Source: Rhizobium albus
GTDB taxonomy: Bacteria > Pseudomonadota > Alphaproteobacteria > Rhizobiales > Rhizobiaceae
Direction of reading: 5' to 3'
DNA length: 64,000 nucleotides
NCBI GenBank assembly: GCA_030160035.1
Contig: BSNO01000004.1
Location: forward strand, 62,001 to 126,000
The stretch's first letter is position 1. Each line of letters opens with the position of its first letter. Below are positions 10,701 through 22,255 of this stretch, in pieces. The notes beneath the pieces are model-generated. The model saw only the letters and a list, made by a program, of their open reading frames with translations. It did no database searches and was not told where the DNA came from. A program made the position numbers and the translations under genes.

Positions 10701-10750
10701 TAGAGGAACGACGTGGACTGAAAGAAATCGTTGGCGTCTTGCCTGGCCAT
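7742..10750 (-). CDS. sucA: 2-oxoglutarate dehydrogenase E1
   Basis: Thiamine-diphosphate-dependent decarboxylase of 1002 aa, the usual size. The N-terminus (FLYGANAAYIEELYARY) matches the E1o segment that contacts E2/E3. The ThDP domain shows GMPHRGRLNVL, HGDAAFAGQG and RFGHNEGDEP. It catalyses the first, committed step of the 2-oxoglutarate dehydrogenase complex. It is separated from sucD by 146 bp containing hairpins, and from sucB by 57 bp. A very long open frame on the opposite strand (6866-10858) is a codon-bias shadow. Confidence 0.97.
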   Translation of the reverse strand: MARQDANDFFQSTSFLYGANAAYIEELYARYQDDPASVDGEWQAFFGQLKDEPDIARKAADGASWKQKNWPIHANGELVSAMDGDWGRVEKHFEKKISTKGSASAAPAAAGQQAQMTSEEVLRATRDSVRAIMMIRAYRMRGHLHAKLDPLGIEEEKEDYNELSPEAYGFTEADMDRKIFLDNVLGLEYATVREMLDILKRTYCSTIGVEFMHISNPEEKSWIQARIEGPDKGVEFTANGKRAILQKLIEAEGFEQFIDVKYKGTKRFGLDGGEALIPALEQIIKRGGQLGLKEIVLGMPHRGRLNVLSQVMAKPHRAIFHEFKGGSFAPDDVEGSGDVKYHLGASSDREFDGNKVHLSLTANPSHLEIVNPVVMGKARAKQDILSGSPRDEIVPLETRAQVLPLLLHGDAAFAGQGVVAECFGLSGLRGHRVAGTLHFIVNNQIGFTTNPRFSRSSPYPSDVAKMIEAPILHVNGDDPEAVVYAAKIAAEFRMTFHKPVVIDMFCYRRFGHNEGDEPAFTQPKMYKKIRSHETVVQIYSKKLIEEGHIDLGTFEKMKADWRAHLEQEFESGQSYKPNKADWLDGVWSGMRVADNQDEQRRGKTAVPMKTLKDIGRKLCEVPEGFETHRTIQRFLANRSQMIESGEGIDWATGEALAFGSLLLDGHPVRLSGQDVERGTFSQRHSVLYDQQSEDRYISLNNLAKGQQLYEVINSMLSEEAVLGFEYGYSLSEPNALTLWEAQFGDFANGAQVIFDQFISSGERKWLRMSGLVCLLPHGYEGQGPEHSSARLERWLQMCAEDNMQVANCSTPANYFHILRRQMKRDFRKPLIMMTPKSLLRHKRAVSTLSELSGETSFHRLLWDDAEVLKNEKIKLQKDSKIRRVVMCTGKVYYDLYEEREARDIDDIYLLRLEQLYPFPAKALINELSRFRGAEMVWCQEEPKNMGAWAFIDPYLEWVLAHIDAKYQRVRYTGRPAAASPATGLMSKHKAQLDAFLEDALGD

Positions 10751-10852
10751 CGGTGCCTGCGGAGGATCGCTCCGCCTCCTTCGTTGATTCGGGTGCTGCC
10801 GCTCTTTCGAAAGCGGCCCCGTTCTGTGCGACGAATGTGCCCGTCGCGGGGC

Positions 10853-10885
10853 GGGTGACCGGATTTCTGGTGAACCCGGGCACCC
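10853..10885 (-). other. Hairpin between sucD and sucA
   Basis: A 10-bp inverted repeat with one mismatch (10853-10862 with 10876-10885) in the 146-bp sucD-sucA gap. There is no T-tract after it on the minus strand, so it is not a standard terminator. It may stabilise or process the message so that sucCD and sucAB are expressed at different levels; that role is inference. Confidence 0.45.
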
Positions 10886-10896
10886 TTGCTTAAAAG

Positions 10897-11808
10897 TCAG
10901 CCCTTGAGGACTTCGACCAGCGTCTTGCCGAGCTGTGCCGGCGAAGGAGAGACGCGGATGCCGGCCGATTCCATGGCCGCGATCTTGTCTTCTGCTCCGC
11001 CCTTGCCGCCGGAAATCACGGCGCCGGCATGGCCCATTGTGCGTCCGGGCGGCGCCGTGCGGCCGGCGATGAAGCCGACCATCGGCTTCTTGCGGCCCTT
11101 GGCGGCTTCGTCCTTCAGGAACTGGGCGGCTTCTTCTTCGGCCGAACCGCCGATTTCACCGATCATGATGATGGATTCGGTGGCGTCGTCGGCGAGGAAC
11201 ATCTCGAGCACGTCGATGAACTCGGTGCCCTTGACGGGGTCACCGCCGATGCCCACAGCCGTCGTCTGGCCGAGGCCTTCGTTGGATGTCTGGAACACGG
11301 CTTCATAGGTCAGCGTGCCCGAGCGCGACAGGATGCCGACGGAGCCCTTCTTGAAGATGGAGCCCGGCATGATGCCGATCTTGCACTCTTCCGGCGTGAG
11401 AACGCCGGGGCAGTTCGGGCCAATCAGGCGCGACGAGGAGCGGTCGAGCCGCGCCTTCACCTTCACCATGTCGGAAACCGGGATGCCTTCCGTAATGCAG
11501 ACGATCAGCGGAATTTCGGCATCGATCGCTTCGATGATCGCTTCTGCTGCGCCTGCCGGCGGAACGTAGATGACCGATGCGTTGGCGCCGGTGCGTTCCT
11601 TGCCTTCGGCGACCGAAGCGAAGATCGGCAGGTCGCGCGAGCCGCCGTTCACTGCGCCGGTCCAGGTTTCACCACCCTTCTTGGGGTGAATGCCGCCGAC
11701 CATCTTGGTGTCGTGGTAGGCCAGCGCCTGTTCCGTGTGAAACGTGCCGGTCTTGCCGGTCAGGCCCTGAACGAGGACCTTCGTGTCTTTGTTGACGAGA
11801 ATGGACAT
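10897..11808 (-). CDS. sucD: Succinyl-CoA synthetase alpha subunit
   Basis: CoA-binding, phosphohistidine-bearing subunit of 303 aa. Motifs: the CoA-binding [12 protein letters not shown] near the N-terminus, GPNCPGV, and the phospho-His loop [12 protein letters not shown] near residue 240. ATG at 11808 is preferred over the TTG one codon earlier because AGGA lies 6-9 nt upstream. It makes succinate plus ATP or GTP from succinyl-CoA, together with SucC. It starts about 20 bp after sucC. Confidence 0.96.
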   Translation of the reverse strand: MSILVNKDTKVLVQGLTGKTGTFHTEQALAYHDTKMVGGIHPKKGGETWTGAVNGGSRDLPIFASVAEGKERTGANASVIYVPPAGAAEAIIEAIDAEIPLIVCITEGIPVSDMVKVKARLDRSSSRLIGPNCPGVLTPEECKIGIMPGSIFKKGSVGILSRSGTLTYEAVFQTSNEGLGQTTAVGIGGDPVKGTEFIDVLEMFLADDATESIIMIGEIGGSAEEEAAQFLKDEAAKGRKKPMVGFIAGRTAPPGRTMGHAGAVISGGKGGAEDKIAAMESAGIRVSPSPAQLGKTLVEVLKG

Positions 11809-11829
11809 CAATCCTGATCCTTCAATCCG

Positions 11830-13023
<1,194 letters not shown>

Positions 13024-13070
13024 GAGAGGGTTCCTGTGGTTTCAGGTTGCCAGATCGGACGGAAGCCAAA

Positions 13071-14159
<1,089 letters not shown>

Positions 14160-14195
14160 TTATATACTCGCTGATTTACGTAAGGGTAAGAGTTT

Positions 14196-15356
14196 TTACG
14201 CAGCTCGTGCGTTTCGCTCACGACTTTCTTTCAGGTAGTCTACACTTTGCATCTCGATCAGCCGGGATGCCGTGCGGGCAAACTCGAAGCCCTCCGTCCC
14301 GTCCTTGGCAGCATAAAGAGCGTCTGGTTCCGCCGCTGCCGAGACGACGAGCCGTGATTTCATGTCGTAGAGCGTATCGATCAGCATGATGAAGCGTTTG
14401 GCTTCGTTGCGCTCCGCGCGCTTGAGCACCGGCACATGGCTGACGAAGATCGTTTCGTATCGGTCGGCGATGGCGCGATAATCCGACGCCCCGAGCGGAT
14501 TTCGGCACAGGTCGTCGAAGCTGAACCGGGCAGCACCATTAGCCGCGGCCGGCACCAGAATTTCCCGACCGCGATGCTTGATCCTCTCGGGCTGCACGGT
14601 CAAACCATCGACCTGCTCGGCCCATGCTTGATCGAACATCTCGTCGGCATCCGCATCGAGCGGCGTCATGTAGACCGGCCGGCGCGTCAGCTTGAGCAGC
14701 CGATAATCGGTATCGCCATCGAGATCGAAAAGTTCGACCCTCGTCTTCAAGAGATCGACGAAGGGCAGGAACAGATCGCGGTTGAGGCCCTCACGGTAAA
14801 GATCATCCGGATGCACGTTCGATGTGGTCACCAGCACGGTACCGAGCTTGAACAATTGCTCGAACAGCCGCGCCAGGATCATCGCATCCGCGATGTCGGT
14901 GACGGAGAATTCGTCGAAGCAGAGAACCCAGGCCTCCTCGTGGATAGCGCGCGCCACAGGCGGGATCGGATCGTCTTCCTTGACCTCGCCGCGCTTCAGC
15001 GCCGCTCGATGCGCCTGGATCCGTCCATGCACATCCGACATGAAATCGTGGAAATGCACCCGCCGCTTGCGCCGCACCGGCAGCGTTGCGAGGAAAAGAT
15101 CCATCATCATTGTCTTGCCGCGACCGACGCCGCCAAAGACATAGAGCCCTTTTGGAAAATCCTGTACGGGCCTGCGCTTGGCGAACAACCAGCCCAGCGC
15201 GCTGGATTTCGTCGAAACCCGCTTTTCCCGAACCTCGGTCAAGACGCGATCAAGGGCGCGCGCCAACTTCTCCTGGCGCGCGTCGCGTTCGATCCGACCG
15301 GCGTCGCAGAGCGCTTCATAGCGCTCGGCGACACTCACATATGTTCTGGTATCCAT
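14196..15356 (-). CDS. zapE: Cell division protein ZapE (AFG1-like ATPase)
   Basis: AAA-type ATPase of 386 aa. Walker A is GGVGRGKTMMMD (from residue 75), and a Walker B-like LCFDEFSVTDIADAM follows, both characteristic of the AFG1/ZapE family. In E. coli, ZapE associates with the Z-ring; in mitochondria Afg1 handles misassembled respiratory subunits. A position next to the TCA operon is usual in Rhizobiales. The next gene downstream, mdh, is 162 bp away and probably has its own promoter. Confidence 0.9.
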   Translation of the reverse strand: MDTRTYVSVAERYEALCDAGRIERDARQEKLARALDRVLTEVREKRVSTKSSALGWLFAKRRPVQDFPKGLYVFGGVGRGKTMMMDLFLATLPVRRKRRVHFHDFMSDVHGRIQAHRAALKRGEVKEDDPIPPVARAIHEEAWVLCFDEFSVTDIADAMILARLFEQLFKLGTVLVTTSNVHPDDLYREGLNRDLFLPFVDLLKTRVELFDLDGDTDYRLLKLTRRPVYMTPLDADADEMFDQAWAEQVDGLTVQPERIKHRGREILVPAAANGAARFSFDDLCRNPLGASDYRAIADRYETIFVSHVPVLKRAERNEAKRFIMLIDTLYDMKSRLVVSAAAEPDALYAAKDGTEGFEFARTASRLIEMQSVDYLKESRERNARAA

Positions 15357-15413
15357 TCAGCCGAACCGAGCTGGGCATTCGCCGGCCACCCGAAGCGGGA
15401 GCCGGCGCACAAA

Positions 15414-15950
15414 TCAGCGCGAAAGCGTGATCGAGCCACCCGAACTCAGCGTTCCCTGATAGTTCTGGGCGCCGGCCTGGTAGAGCCGCGCGACATTGTT
15501 GCCGTCCCGGTCGTTGAGAACGACCTGGTTACCCGAGACATCCCACGACGCGATGTTTGCAGCCTCGCCAGGGCACCGCAGCGACGCCGCGCGGTAACCG
15601 CCGGTCCACTGGGTGAGCGAGAGCGCCAGCTGGCAGTTGCCGCCATTGACGGCCGTCTGCCACGTGCCGAGCAGTGCCTCGCGCGAAACGGCAGGCGCAG
15701 AGGCAGCAGCGGTTTCGAAAGCCTGGTTGGCCGCCGCCGGATCAGGCGTCGTGGAAGCCGGTGCACTCGGAAATTCGGTTGCGGAAGGCGGTGGCAGCTG
15801 GCTCGACTGAACACCACCAAGCGGTGCCGGATTGATCGGCGGCGGCAGCACCGCTGCCTGCTGCTGCGGCATCGGGCCGGGTGATGTCCGCTGGCAGCCG
15901 GCAATCGCCAGACCAGCCATAGCGATCGTGATGGCGATGGAAATGCGCAT
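15414..15950 (-). CDS. Omp19-like lipoprotein, AprI/Inh protease-inhibitor family
   Basis: A 178-aa outer-membrane lipoprotein. The signal peptide ends in the lipobox IAGC (Cys at about 19). A Pro/Ala-rich spacer (about 25-85) follows, then a C-terminal Inh-type beta-barrel domain with the pair of cysteines in GGNCQLAL and SLRCPGE, ending in TLSR. This layout and the segment YRAASLRCPGEAANIASW closely follow Brucella Omp19, which inhibits host proteases. Whether it inhibits proteases here is inferred from the family. It lies 57 bp upstream of zapE. Confidence 0.85.
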   Translation of the reverse strand: MRISIAITIAMAGLAIAGCQRTSPGPMPQQQAAVLPPPINPAPLGGVQSSQLPPPSATEFPSAPASTTPDPAAANQAFETAAASAPAVSREALLGTWQTAVNGGNCQLALSLTQWTGGYRAASLRCPGEAANIASWDVSGNQVVLNDRDGNNVARLYQAGAQNYQGTLSSGGSITLSR

Positions 15951-16105
15951 TCATGGTCTCCTTGCAACGCCTACGCGCGGGGCCTTAACCGACCCTCTGC
16001 CCTTCGCAACCCATAAGAGGGATCAAAGGTCCAATTTGCAAGAAGTACTGGCACGAGAACGGGCGACCCTGTGCGCATTTTGCAACAAATTGGCACAGTC
16101 GGTGT

Positions 16106-16729
16106 TCAGTTCTTGGCCATCACACCCTTCATGGCTTCATTGCCCCAGAGCTGGACCAGGCGAACGTCCCGCCCGCACGCGCGGCGATAGTAGTTATAGC
16201 GGACCGGATTCTTGACGTAGTAGTCCTGATGATAGTCTTCCGCCGGCCAGAAGGTCTGGCCTTCCACCACTTCGGTCACGATCGGTTGACCGAGTGCCGC
16301 CTCGGCTTCCGCCTTCGACTGCTCGGCCAGTGTCGCCTGCTCGCCGTCCACGGCATAGATCGCCGTCGTGTAGCTGAAGCCTCGGTCGCAGAACTGGCCG
16401 CCATCGTCTGTCGGATCCACCGTCCGCCAGAAGGTCGCCAGCAATGTTTCGAAATCGGTCTGGCTGGGATCGTAGGTGATCTCGACAGCCTCGCGGTGAC
16501 CGTCTGCCGTGTGGTTCTCATATGTCGGGTTGTCGCTGGAGCCGCCGATATAGCCAGAAATGGTCGACGTGACGCCGGCAACCTTGTCGAAATCCGATTC
16601 CACACACCAGAAGCAGCCGCCGGCGAAGATGGCCTTGGCCTGCTCCTGCGCTTGCGAAGCGCCGCCGGCAAAGAGGAGTGCGGTGGCCGCACCGGCGAGC
16701 AACATGGCGGTATAGAATGGCAAGCGCAT
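16106..16729 (-). CDS. msrA: Peptide-methionine (S)-S-oxide reductase, exported
   Basis: A 207-aa enzyme that repairs methionine-S-sulfoxide. The catalytic GGCFWCVE (C39, C42) follows a signal peptide (about 1-27, ending SQA), so it should act in the periplasm. Later landmarks are GYIGGSSDNPTYE and the C-terminal QDYY. The start at 16729 is chosen for its AAGGAGGA ribosome-binding site 8 nt upstream; the open frame extends 17 codons further without such a site. It is divergent from osmC, another oxidative-stress gene. Confidence 0.93.
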   Translation of the reverse strand: MRLPFYTAMLLAGAATALLFAGGASQAQEQAKAIFAGGCFWCVESDFDKVAGVTSTISGYIGGSSDNPTYENHTADGHREAVEITYDPSQTDFETLLATFWRTVDPTDDGGQFCDRGFSYTTAIYAVDGEQATLAEQSKAEAEAALGQPIVTEVVEGQTFWPAEDYHQDYYVKNPVRYNYYRRACGRDVRLVQLWGNEAMKGVMAKN

Positions 16730-16883
16730 GGGAAATCCTCCTTCGACCATGAGAGCCAAACTAGTCCCCCGATCCCGCATTGCAATTCAACGCTTTGCAC
16801 GAGCGTGTGATGAGCTCGTCCGGAACCGCACCGCCACCCGATCGTTTCTGGAGTGAATTTCCCCCAACAGAGAGGTGACTGGA

Positions 16884-17321
16884 ATGAAAAGGCACGCAAA
16901 CGCCGTATGGCAAGGTGCGCTGGTTGACGGCAAAGGCACCCTCGACACGCAAAGTGGCGCGTTCTCCAAGACCCCCTATTCCTTCAAGGGCCGCTTTCAG
17001 GACGAAGAAGGCAAGTCCGGCACCAATCCCGAGGAACTGATGGCCGCCGCCCACGCAGGCTGCTTCGCCATGCAGCTCTCGCACTTCCTTGCCGAAAACG
17101 GTACGCCCGCGGACAAGCTGGATGCCAAGGCCGTCGTGAACGTGCAGGAAGCTGCAGGTGGTGGTTTCGAGATCACCGAAAGCGCGCTGACACTGGTCGG
17201 TCATGTCCCCGGCATCAGCGAGGATGATTTCCAGCGGCTCGCCAAACAGGCGAAGGATACCTGCCCGGTCTCCAAGGCCTACGGCGCTATCAAGGTGACG
17301 CTCGACGCGAAGCTCGGCTGA
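16884..17321 (+). CDS. OsmC family peroxiredoxin
   Basis: A 145-aa OsmC/Ohr-fold protein with thiol peroxidase activity against organic hydroperoxides. The two redox cysteines are C60 in AAHAGCFAM and C127 in DTCPVSKAY, separated as in OsmC. ATG at 16884 is preferred since AGAGAGG lies about 8 nt upstream. Transcribed away from msrA, and closed by a strong terminator shared with the convergent glycosyltransferase gene. Confidence 0.9.
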   Translation: MKRHANAVWQGALVDGKGTLDTQSGAFSKTPYSFKGRFQDEEGKSGTNPEELMAAAHAGCFAMQLSHFLAENGTPADKLDAKAVVNVQEAAGGGFEITESALTLVGHVPGISEDDFQRLAKQAKDTCPVSKAYGAIKVTLDAKLG

Positions 17322-17357
17322 CCACCACAACATTCTCTCTTTAAGACGATGACCTAA

Positions 17358-17386
17358 GCCGTCGGCCCTCCGGCCGGCGGCTTTTT
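17358..17386 (+). terminator. Rho-independent terminator after osmC
   Basis: A 10-bp GC-rich stem (17358-17367 with 17372-17381; one G-T pair), a CTCC loop, then TTTTT. It directly abuts the stop codon of the convergent glycosyltransferase gene. Confidence 0.9.
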
Positions 17387-18465
17387 CACGTGTGAACTGC
17401 GTTTCGAGCGGACACGAGCCTATAGAGCTCCTCGCAGACATCCGCGATGATCTCGGGCGAGAAGCGTTGTTGGATCCGCTCCCGCGCCGCCTCACCCATC
17501 CTGCGCCTGACGTCCGGGTCTTGCAGCTGCACAATGGATGCCGCCCAGTCTGCAGGATCCGCGGTCAGCGAGAAGCCCGATACGCCGTGTTCGACGATCT
17601 CCGCGGTGCCCCCGTAATTCATCGTTAGGACCGGAACGCCAGCCGCCATGGCTTCCGCCGGCGCCAGGCCGAAGGATTCGCCGGCCGGTCGCGTCGGGGT
17701 CGCGTAGATATCGAAGATCGGCATCAGCTTCGCTGCGCCCGGACGAAAGCCCGCAACGTCGATGCTGTCACCGCCGATCTCTTCCAGTGCCTGGATCTCG
17801 CCGGCGTCACCACCCCCGATGATCAGCAGTTTGTAAGGTGAACCGAGGTCGCGCACGACCCGCGCCAGGAATTCCAAATTCTTCACGGGCCTGATGCTGC
17901 AGACGGAGCCGATGACGATGTCGTCCGGTTTCAAGCCGAAAGCAGCGCGCAGCCTTGCGCGCGCCTCATCGTCGAGCCGCTCCGGCACTTCGACAGGATG
18001 CGGCAGCACTGAGAGCCTGTCGGCTCCGATCAGCTTGCCGAGCAATGGCCGCCCCAGCCAATTGTTCACCAATGCATGCGACGGCACAGCGATCTTGGCG
18101 ATGCGGCTGTTGAAGTAGGTTGCCCATTCGATGGGGCTCGCGACGTTCAACCCGCCGATCGCGCCATGATAGAGAACAATGGGGATGTCCGGCCGCGAGC
18201 GCAGCGCCTGCACGGCGAGCAGCGCCGTGGATCGGCCGGCCATGACATGCACGAGATCGGGCCGAAATTCGTCGACGGCGGCACGAATTGACCGGATGGC
18301 CTGGCGCGAAAAATAGCTCTGGAGCTTTTGAGAGATCTTGCTGCCGCTGGGACGCTGCACATCGTCAAGCGCGATGTGGTGAAACTCCACGCCGCGCTGC
18401 TCGAGGATCGGCTCGATCGAGAGATTCAGTCTCGATCGAGCCCTGTTGAGTGTCAGAACCCTCAC
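17386..18465 (-). CDS. Glycosyltransferase family 4-type protein
   Basis: A 359-aa GT-B fold glycosyltransferase. The C-terminal Rossmann half shows GSVCSIRPVKNLEFL (nucleotide-sugar side), LLIIGGGDAG and the EX7E-like region ESFGLAPAEAMAAGVPV. The donor and acceptor are unknown; such enzymes usually build lipopolysaccharide or capsule. The start is GTG, only 6 bp after the sdhB stop, so it is very probably expressed with sdhCDAB, which is an odd partner. It could be a recent insertion at the operon end. Confidence 0.83.
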   Translation of the reverse strand: MRVLTLNRARSRLNLSIEPILEQRGVEFHHIALDDVQRPSGSKISQKLQSYFSRQAIRSIRAAVDEFRPDLVHVMAGRSTALLAVQALRSRPDIPIVLYHGAIGGLNVASPIEWATYFNSRIAKIAVPSHALVNNWLGRPLLGKLIGADRLSVLPHPVEVPERLDDEARARLRAAFGLKPDDIVIGSVCSIRPVKNLEFLARVVRDLGSPYKLLIIGGGDAGEIQALEEIGGDSIDVAGFRPGAAKLMPIFDIYATPTRPAGESFGLAPAEAMAAGVPVLTMNYGGTAEIVEHGVSGFSLTADPADWAASIVQLQDPDVRRRMGEAARERIQQRFSPEIIADVCEELYRLVSARNAVHT

Positions 18466-18471
18466 GGGTTG

Positions 18472-19251
18472 CTAGACCCTCCGCTCCACCATCATCTTCT
18501 TGATTTCGGCGATCGCCTTCGCCGGGTTCAGGCCTTTCGGGCAGGTCTGAGCGCAGTTCATGATCGTGTGGCAACGATACAGACGGAAGGGGTCTTCCAG
18601 ATTGTCCAAACGCTCGCCGGTCGCTTCGTCCCGGCTGTCGATCAGCCAGCGATAGGCCTGCAGAAGCACGGCGGGGCCGAGGTAACGATCCCCGTTCCAC
18701 CAGTAGCTCGGGCAGGAGGTCGAGCAGCAGGCGCACAGGATGCATTCGTAAAGGCCGTCGAGCTTCGCCCGGTCGTCCTTGCTCTGCTTCCATTCCTTGG
18801 CCGGCGTCGGCGAAACCGTCTTCAGCCACGGCTCGATCGACCTGTGCTGGGCATAGAAGGTCGTGAGGTCGGGCACAAGATCCTTGACGACCGGCAGGTG
18901 CGGCAGCGGATAGATCTTGACGGCACCGTTGATGTCGTCGGCGCCCTTGGTGCAAGCAAGCGTGTTCGTGCCGTCGATGTTCATCGCGCACGAGCCGCAG
19001 ATGCCCTCGCGGCAGGAACGGCGCAGCGTCAGCGTCGGGTCAATCTTGTTCTTGATCCACAGCAGCGCGTCGAGAACCATCGGTCCGCAATCGTCGACAT
19101 CGACGTAATAGGTGTCGATGCGCGGATTGGCGTCGTCGTCCGGCGACCAGCGATAAACCTTGTACTCGCGAAGATTCCCGGCGCCCGCCGGCTTCGGCCA
19201 GGTCTTGCCTTCGGAAATCTGCGAGTTCTTGGGGAGTGCGAGTTCAACCAT
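18472..19251 (-). CDS. sdhB: Succinate dehydrogenase iron-sulfur subunit
   Basis: A 259-aa subunit carrying the three Fe-S clusters. The [2Fe-2S] ligands are in [11 protein letters not shown] and the following Cys; the [4Fe-4S] and [3Fe-4S] ligands are in [16 protein letters not shown] and [15 protein letters not shown]. It passes electrons from SdhA to the quinone site at the membrane. Fifteen bp separate it from sdhA. Confidence 0.97.
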   Translation of the reverse strand: MVELALPKNSQISEGKTWPKPAGAGNLREYKVYRWSPDDDANPRIDTYYVDVDDCGPMVLDALLWIKNKIDPTLTLRRSCREGICGSCAMNIDGTNTLACTKGADDINGAVKIYPLPHLPVVKDLVPDLTTFYAQHRSIEPWLKTVSPTPAKEWKQSKDDRAKLDGLYECILCACCSTSCPSYWWNGDRYLGPAVLLQAYRWLIDSRDEATGERLDNLEDPFRLYRCHTIMNCAQTCPKGLNPAKAIAEIKKMMVERRV

Positions 19252-19266
19252 GTTGGCTTTTCCTGA

Positions 19267-21117
19267 TCAGTAGACGCGCGCCTTCGGCGCGATCTTCTCC
19301 ATCGCGATGCCTTCGGCGATCAGCTCCGTATGCACGGGGCGATAGTCGAGCTTAATGCCACCGCTGTCATCGACCCAGGCGAGCGTATGCTTGCGCCAGT
19401 TTTCGTCGTCGCGGCCGCCGAGCGGGCCGTCCTTGTAGTCTTCACGGGCATGGGCGCCGCGGCTTTCCTTGCGGGCTTCCGCGCCGTAGACCGTCGTGAT
19501 CGAGCACGCCATGAGGTTTTCGAGCTCGAGCGTTTCCACGAGATCCGAATTCCAGATCATCGACCGGTCGGTGACCTTGAGGTCGCCGAGCGCGCCCCAG
19601 AGCTGGCTCATGCGCTTGCAGCCCGATTCCAGCGATTCCTGCGTGCGGAAAACGGCGGCGTCTTCCTGCATGATACGCTGCATCGTGCCGCGAACCTCGG
19701 CCGTCGGCGACGAGCCGTTAGCGTGACGCAGCCTGTCGAAGCGATCCATGATGCGCTCGGACTGCGCCTCGTTGATCGACGGGATCGCACTGTCGCGGTC
19801 GATGATCTGTCCGGCGCGGATCGCGGCGGCACGACCGAAGACGACGAGGTCGATCAGCGAGTTCGAACCAAGACGGTTTGCCCCGTGAACCGACGCGCAG
19901 CCAGCCTCGCCGACAGCCATCAGGCCCGGTGCCAGCCGCTCCGGGTTCTCCGAATTGGCGTTCAGCACCTCGCCCCAATAGTTCGTGGGGATGCCGCCCA
20001 TATTGTAGTGAACGGTTGGCAGAACCGGGATCGGTTCGCGGGTCACGTCGACGCCGGCGAAGATCTTCGCGCTTTCCGAAATGCCCGGCAGGCGCTCGTG
20101 AAGAACGGCCGGATCCAGATGGTCGAGATGCAGATAGATGTGATCCTTGTTCTTGCCGACGCCGCGGCCTTCACGGATCTCCATCGTCATGCAGCGCGAG
20201 ACGACGTCGCGCGAGGCAAGATCCTTGGCCGACGGAGCATAGCGCTCCATGAAACGCTCGCCTTCGCCGTTGACCAGATAGCCGCCTTCGCCGCGTGCGC
20301 CCTCGGTGATGAGGCAGCCCGCGCCGTAGATGCCGGTCGGGTGGAACTGCACGAACTCCATGTCCTGCAGCGGCAGGCCAGCACGTGCGATCATCCCGTT
20401 GCCGTCACCGGTGCAGGTGTGGGCAGAGGTGGCCGAGAAATAGGAGCGGCCATAGCCGCCGGTGGCGAGCACGACCATCTTGGCCGCGAAGCGGTGGATC
20501 GTGCCGTCGTCCAGGTTCCAGGCAATCACGCCCGTGCACTGGCCATCGTCCGACATGATCAGATCGATCGCGAAATACTCGATGAAGAACTCCGCGTTGT
20601 TCTTCAGCGACTGGCCGTAGAGCGTATGCAGAATGGCGTGGCCGGTGCGGTCGGCTGCTGCACAGGTGCGCTGCACGGGAGGGCCTTCGCCGAAGTTCTG
20701 CATGTGGCCGCCGAATGGACGCTGGTAGATGCGACCGTCTTCCGTGCGGGAGAAGGGCACGCCGTAATGCTCGAGCTCATAGACCGCCTTCGGCGCTTCC
20801 ATGGCGAGATACTGCATGGCGTCGACGTCGCCGAGCCAGTCGGAGCCCTTGACGGTGTCGTACATGTGCCACTGCCAGCTGTCCGGCGTCATGTTGCGCA
20901 GGCTGGCCGCGATGCCGCCTTGCGCCGCGACCGTGTGCGAGCGCGTCGGAAACACCTTGGTGATGCAGGCAGTTTTCAGCCCCTGCTCCGCCATGCCCAG
21001 TGTTGCACGCAATCCGGCGCCACCGGCACCGACGACGACGACATCGAATGCGTGATCGACGAATTCATAGGCACGGCCGTTCTGGCCCGGTGCCGCATGT
21101 CCGTTTGTCTGACCCAT
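19267..21117 (-). CDS. sdhA: Succinate dehydrogenase flavoprotein subunit
   Basis: A 616-aa catalytic subunit with covalently bound [15 protein letters not shown] binds the dinucleotide, [10 protein letters not shown] holds the FAD-linked His, and HPTGIYGAG and the C-terminal ALDPR-type arginine region are present. The start at 21117 (MGQTNG) has GGAGG 10 nt upstream that overlaps the end of sdhD; the open frame runs 13 codons further upstream into sdhD. It oxidises succinate to fumarate. Confidence 0.97.
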   Translation of the reverse strand: MGQTNGHAAPGQNGRAYEFVDHAFDVVVVGAGGAGLRATLGMAEQGLKTACITKVFPTRSHTVAAQGGIAASLRNMTPDSWQWHMYDTVKGSDWLGDVDAMQYLAMEAPKAVYELEHYGVPFSRTEDGRIYQRPFGGHMQNFGEGPPVQRTCAAADRTGHAILHTLYGQSLKNNAEFFIEYFAIDLIMSDDGQCTGVIAWNLDDGTIHRFAAKMVVLATGGYGRSYFSATSAHTCTGDGNGMIARAGLPLQDMEFVQFHPTGIYGAGCLITEGARGEGGYLVNGEGERFMERYAPSAKDLASRDVVSRCMTMEIREGRGVGKNKDHIYLHLDHLDPAVLHERLPGISESAKIFAGVDVTREPIPVLPTVHYNMGGIPTNYWGEVLNANSENPERLAPGLMAVGEAGCASVHGANRLGSNSLIDLVVFGRAAAIRAGQIIDRDSAIPSINEAQSERIMDRFDRLRHANGSSPTAEVRGTMQRIMQEDAAVFRTQESLESGCKRMSQLWGALGDLKVTDRSMIWNSDLVETLELENLMACSITTVYGAEARKESRGAHAREDYKDGPLGGRDDENWRKHTLAWVDDSGGIKLDYRPVHTELIAEGIAMEKIAPKARVY

Positions 21118-21124
21118 TGAGCGT

Positions 21125-21505
21125 TCAGCCTCCAAAGCCGAGCTTGAGAACCGCAAAGATCGACAATGCGCCGACCAGCACGGTGAAGAATGTGTTGAGC
21201 ATCAGCAGCGCCACCTTGGCGCCTTCGCCGTGGATATAGTCCTCGATGATCACCTGCATACCGATGCGCATGTGAATGAGCGCCGAGACGAGAACCATGC
21301 CCATGAGCACGGCGACGATCGGATTGGACAATGATGCCGTCACCTCCGCGTAAGGTGCGCCGGCATGGGCAACGAGGAAGACGACGAAGAAGACGATCAG
21401 CGGAACGTTGGCGACCGCGGTCAGGCGCTGGCGCCAGAAGTGCTCCGTGCCTTCACGGGCGGAGCCAAGGCCGCGAACTCTGCCGAGTGGGGTGCGCAAG
21501 GACAT
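21125..21505 (-). CDS. sdhD: Succinate dehydrogenase membrane anchor subunit
   Basis: A 126-aa membrane subunit with three hydrophobic segments (about 33-51, 60-78, 97-118). The motif [21 protein letters not shown] carries the haem-ligand and quinone-site region typical of SdhD. It lies 9 bp after sdhC and 7 bp before the sdhA start. Confidence 0.92.
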   Translation of the reverse strand: MSLRTPLGRVRGLGSAREGTEHFWRQRLTAVANVPLIVFFVVFLVAHAGAPYAEVTASLSNPIVAVLMGMVLVSALIHMRIGMQVIIEDYIHGEGAKVALLMLNTFFTVLVGALSIFAVLKLGFGG

Positions 21506-21514
21506 GGACGCCTC

Positions 21515-21916
21515 CTAGCGAACGATAAAGACCGCGATCCAGATGATCACGGTGAGCGATGCGGATGCGGCGAGCGTGACCCAGGCGAATGTGGTCGAGG
21601 TCTCTTTCTCAAGCCCGCGGCCGGTATCCCACACGAGATGGCGAATGCCGCCGGCCATGTGATGAACCAGCACCCAAGTGTAGCCGAAGAGCACGATGAG
21701 GCCGAGCACCGAGCCCAGAATGCCGTTCACCCAGTTGAAATAGGCCTCACCGGAGGCTGCTGCCACCAGCCACCACGCCACGAAGAAGGTGCCCACATAG
21801 AGCGCGCCACCGGTGATACGATGGACGATCGACATCACCATGGTCGGGTAGGGTCGATAGATCGTGAGATGCGGCGAAAGCGGGCGCTCTCGCTTCGTTC
21901 CTGTCGCGCTTGCCAT
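21515..21916 (-). CDS. sdhC: Succinate dehydrogenase cytochrome b556 subunit
   Basis: A 133-aa membrane subunit. The SdhC signature RPLSPHLTIY is followed by SIVHRITGGALY and, in the second half, the haem-ligand His in VLVHHMAGGIRHLVWD. Three membrane segments are apparent. The start at 21916 has GAGG 7 nt upstream; the open frame continues ten codons further. First gene of the sdhCDAB operon. Confidence 0.94.
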   Translation of the reverse strand: MASATGTKRERPLSPHLTIYRPYPTMVMSIVHRITGGALYVGTFFVAWWLVAAASGEAYFNWVNGILGSVLGLIVLFGYTWVLVHHMAGGIRHLVWDTGRGLEKETSTTFAWVTLAASASLTVIIWIAVFIVR

Positions 21917-22255
21917 TATGACCTCATCACGTTTCCCCGGGCGCAAAAGGCCGAAGCGGGAAGCGGCTCTTTGATAGTTTGGAAGCGTTTTAATCTGTTA
22001 TGTGCAGCGCGTCAAAGCGCGTTTGTTGCACTTTAGCCAAAATATGGCGACCCGAATGCTCGAAAAATCAGAGACTTGCGGTTAATCGATTGAAACAGCC
22101 AACGGATTGTCAACACTTTGTGGAAGGCCGGCTCTCGCAGTTGCAGTCTTAACGATATTGTAACAATTCGGAGCCGCAGGCGTGACATTATGCCCTCACG
22201 ACGCCATCTTCAGTCCTCCAAGGGCTTTCGGGTGGCCGATTTCGAGGAGTTCGAC
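21917..22255 (+). promoter_or_regulatory. Divergent intergenic region, sdhC and Arg/Asp-rich protein
   Basis: A 339-bp AT-richer gap. On the minus strand a possible sigma-70 promoter for sdhC has TTGACG at 22015-22010 and an A/T-rich hexamer near 21990. A second TTGACA lies at 22113-22108 with a poorer -10. On the plus strand, ATTGTAACAAT (about 22157) is a near palindrome. No gene or known RNA family was recognised; the promoter positions are guesses. Confidence 0.35.

Noticed and set aside
6866-10858. A 1330-codon open frame opposite sucA and sucB
   Set aside because: It is the codon-bias mirror of two secure genes; the product is Arg/His/Leu-rich with no domain, typical of GC-rich antisense frames.
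19330-21120. A 596-codon open frame opposite sdhA
   Set aside because: Antisense shadow of a secure gene.
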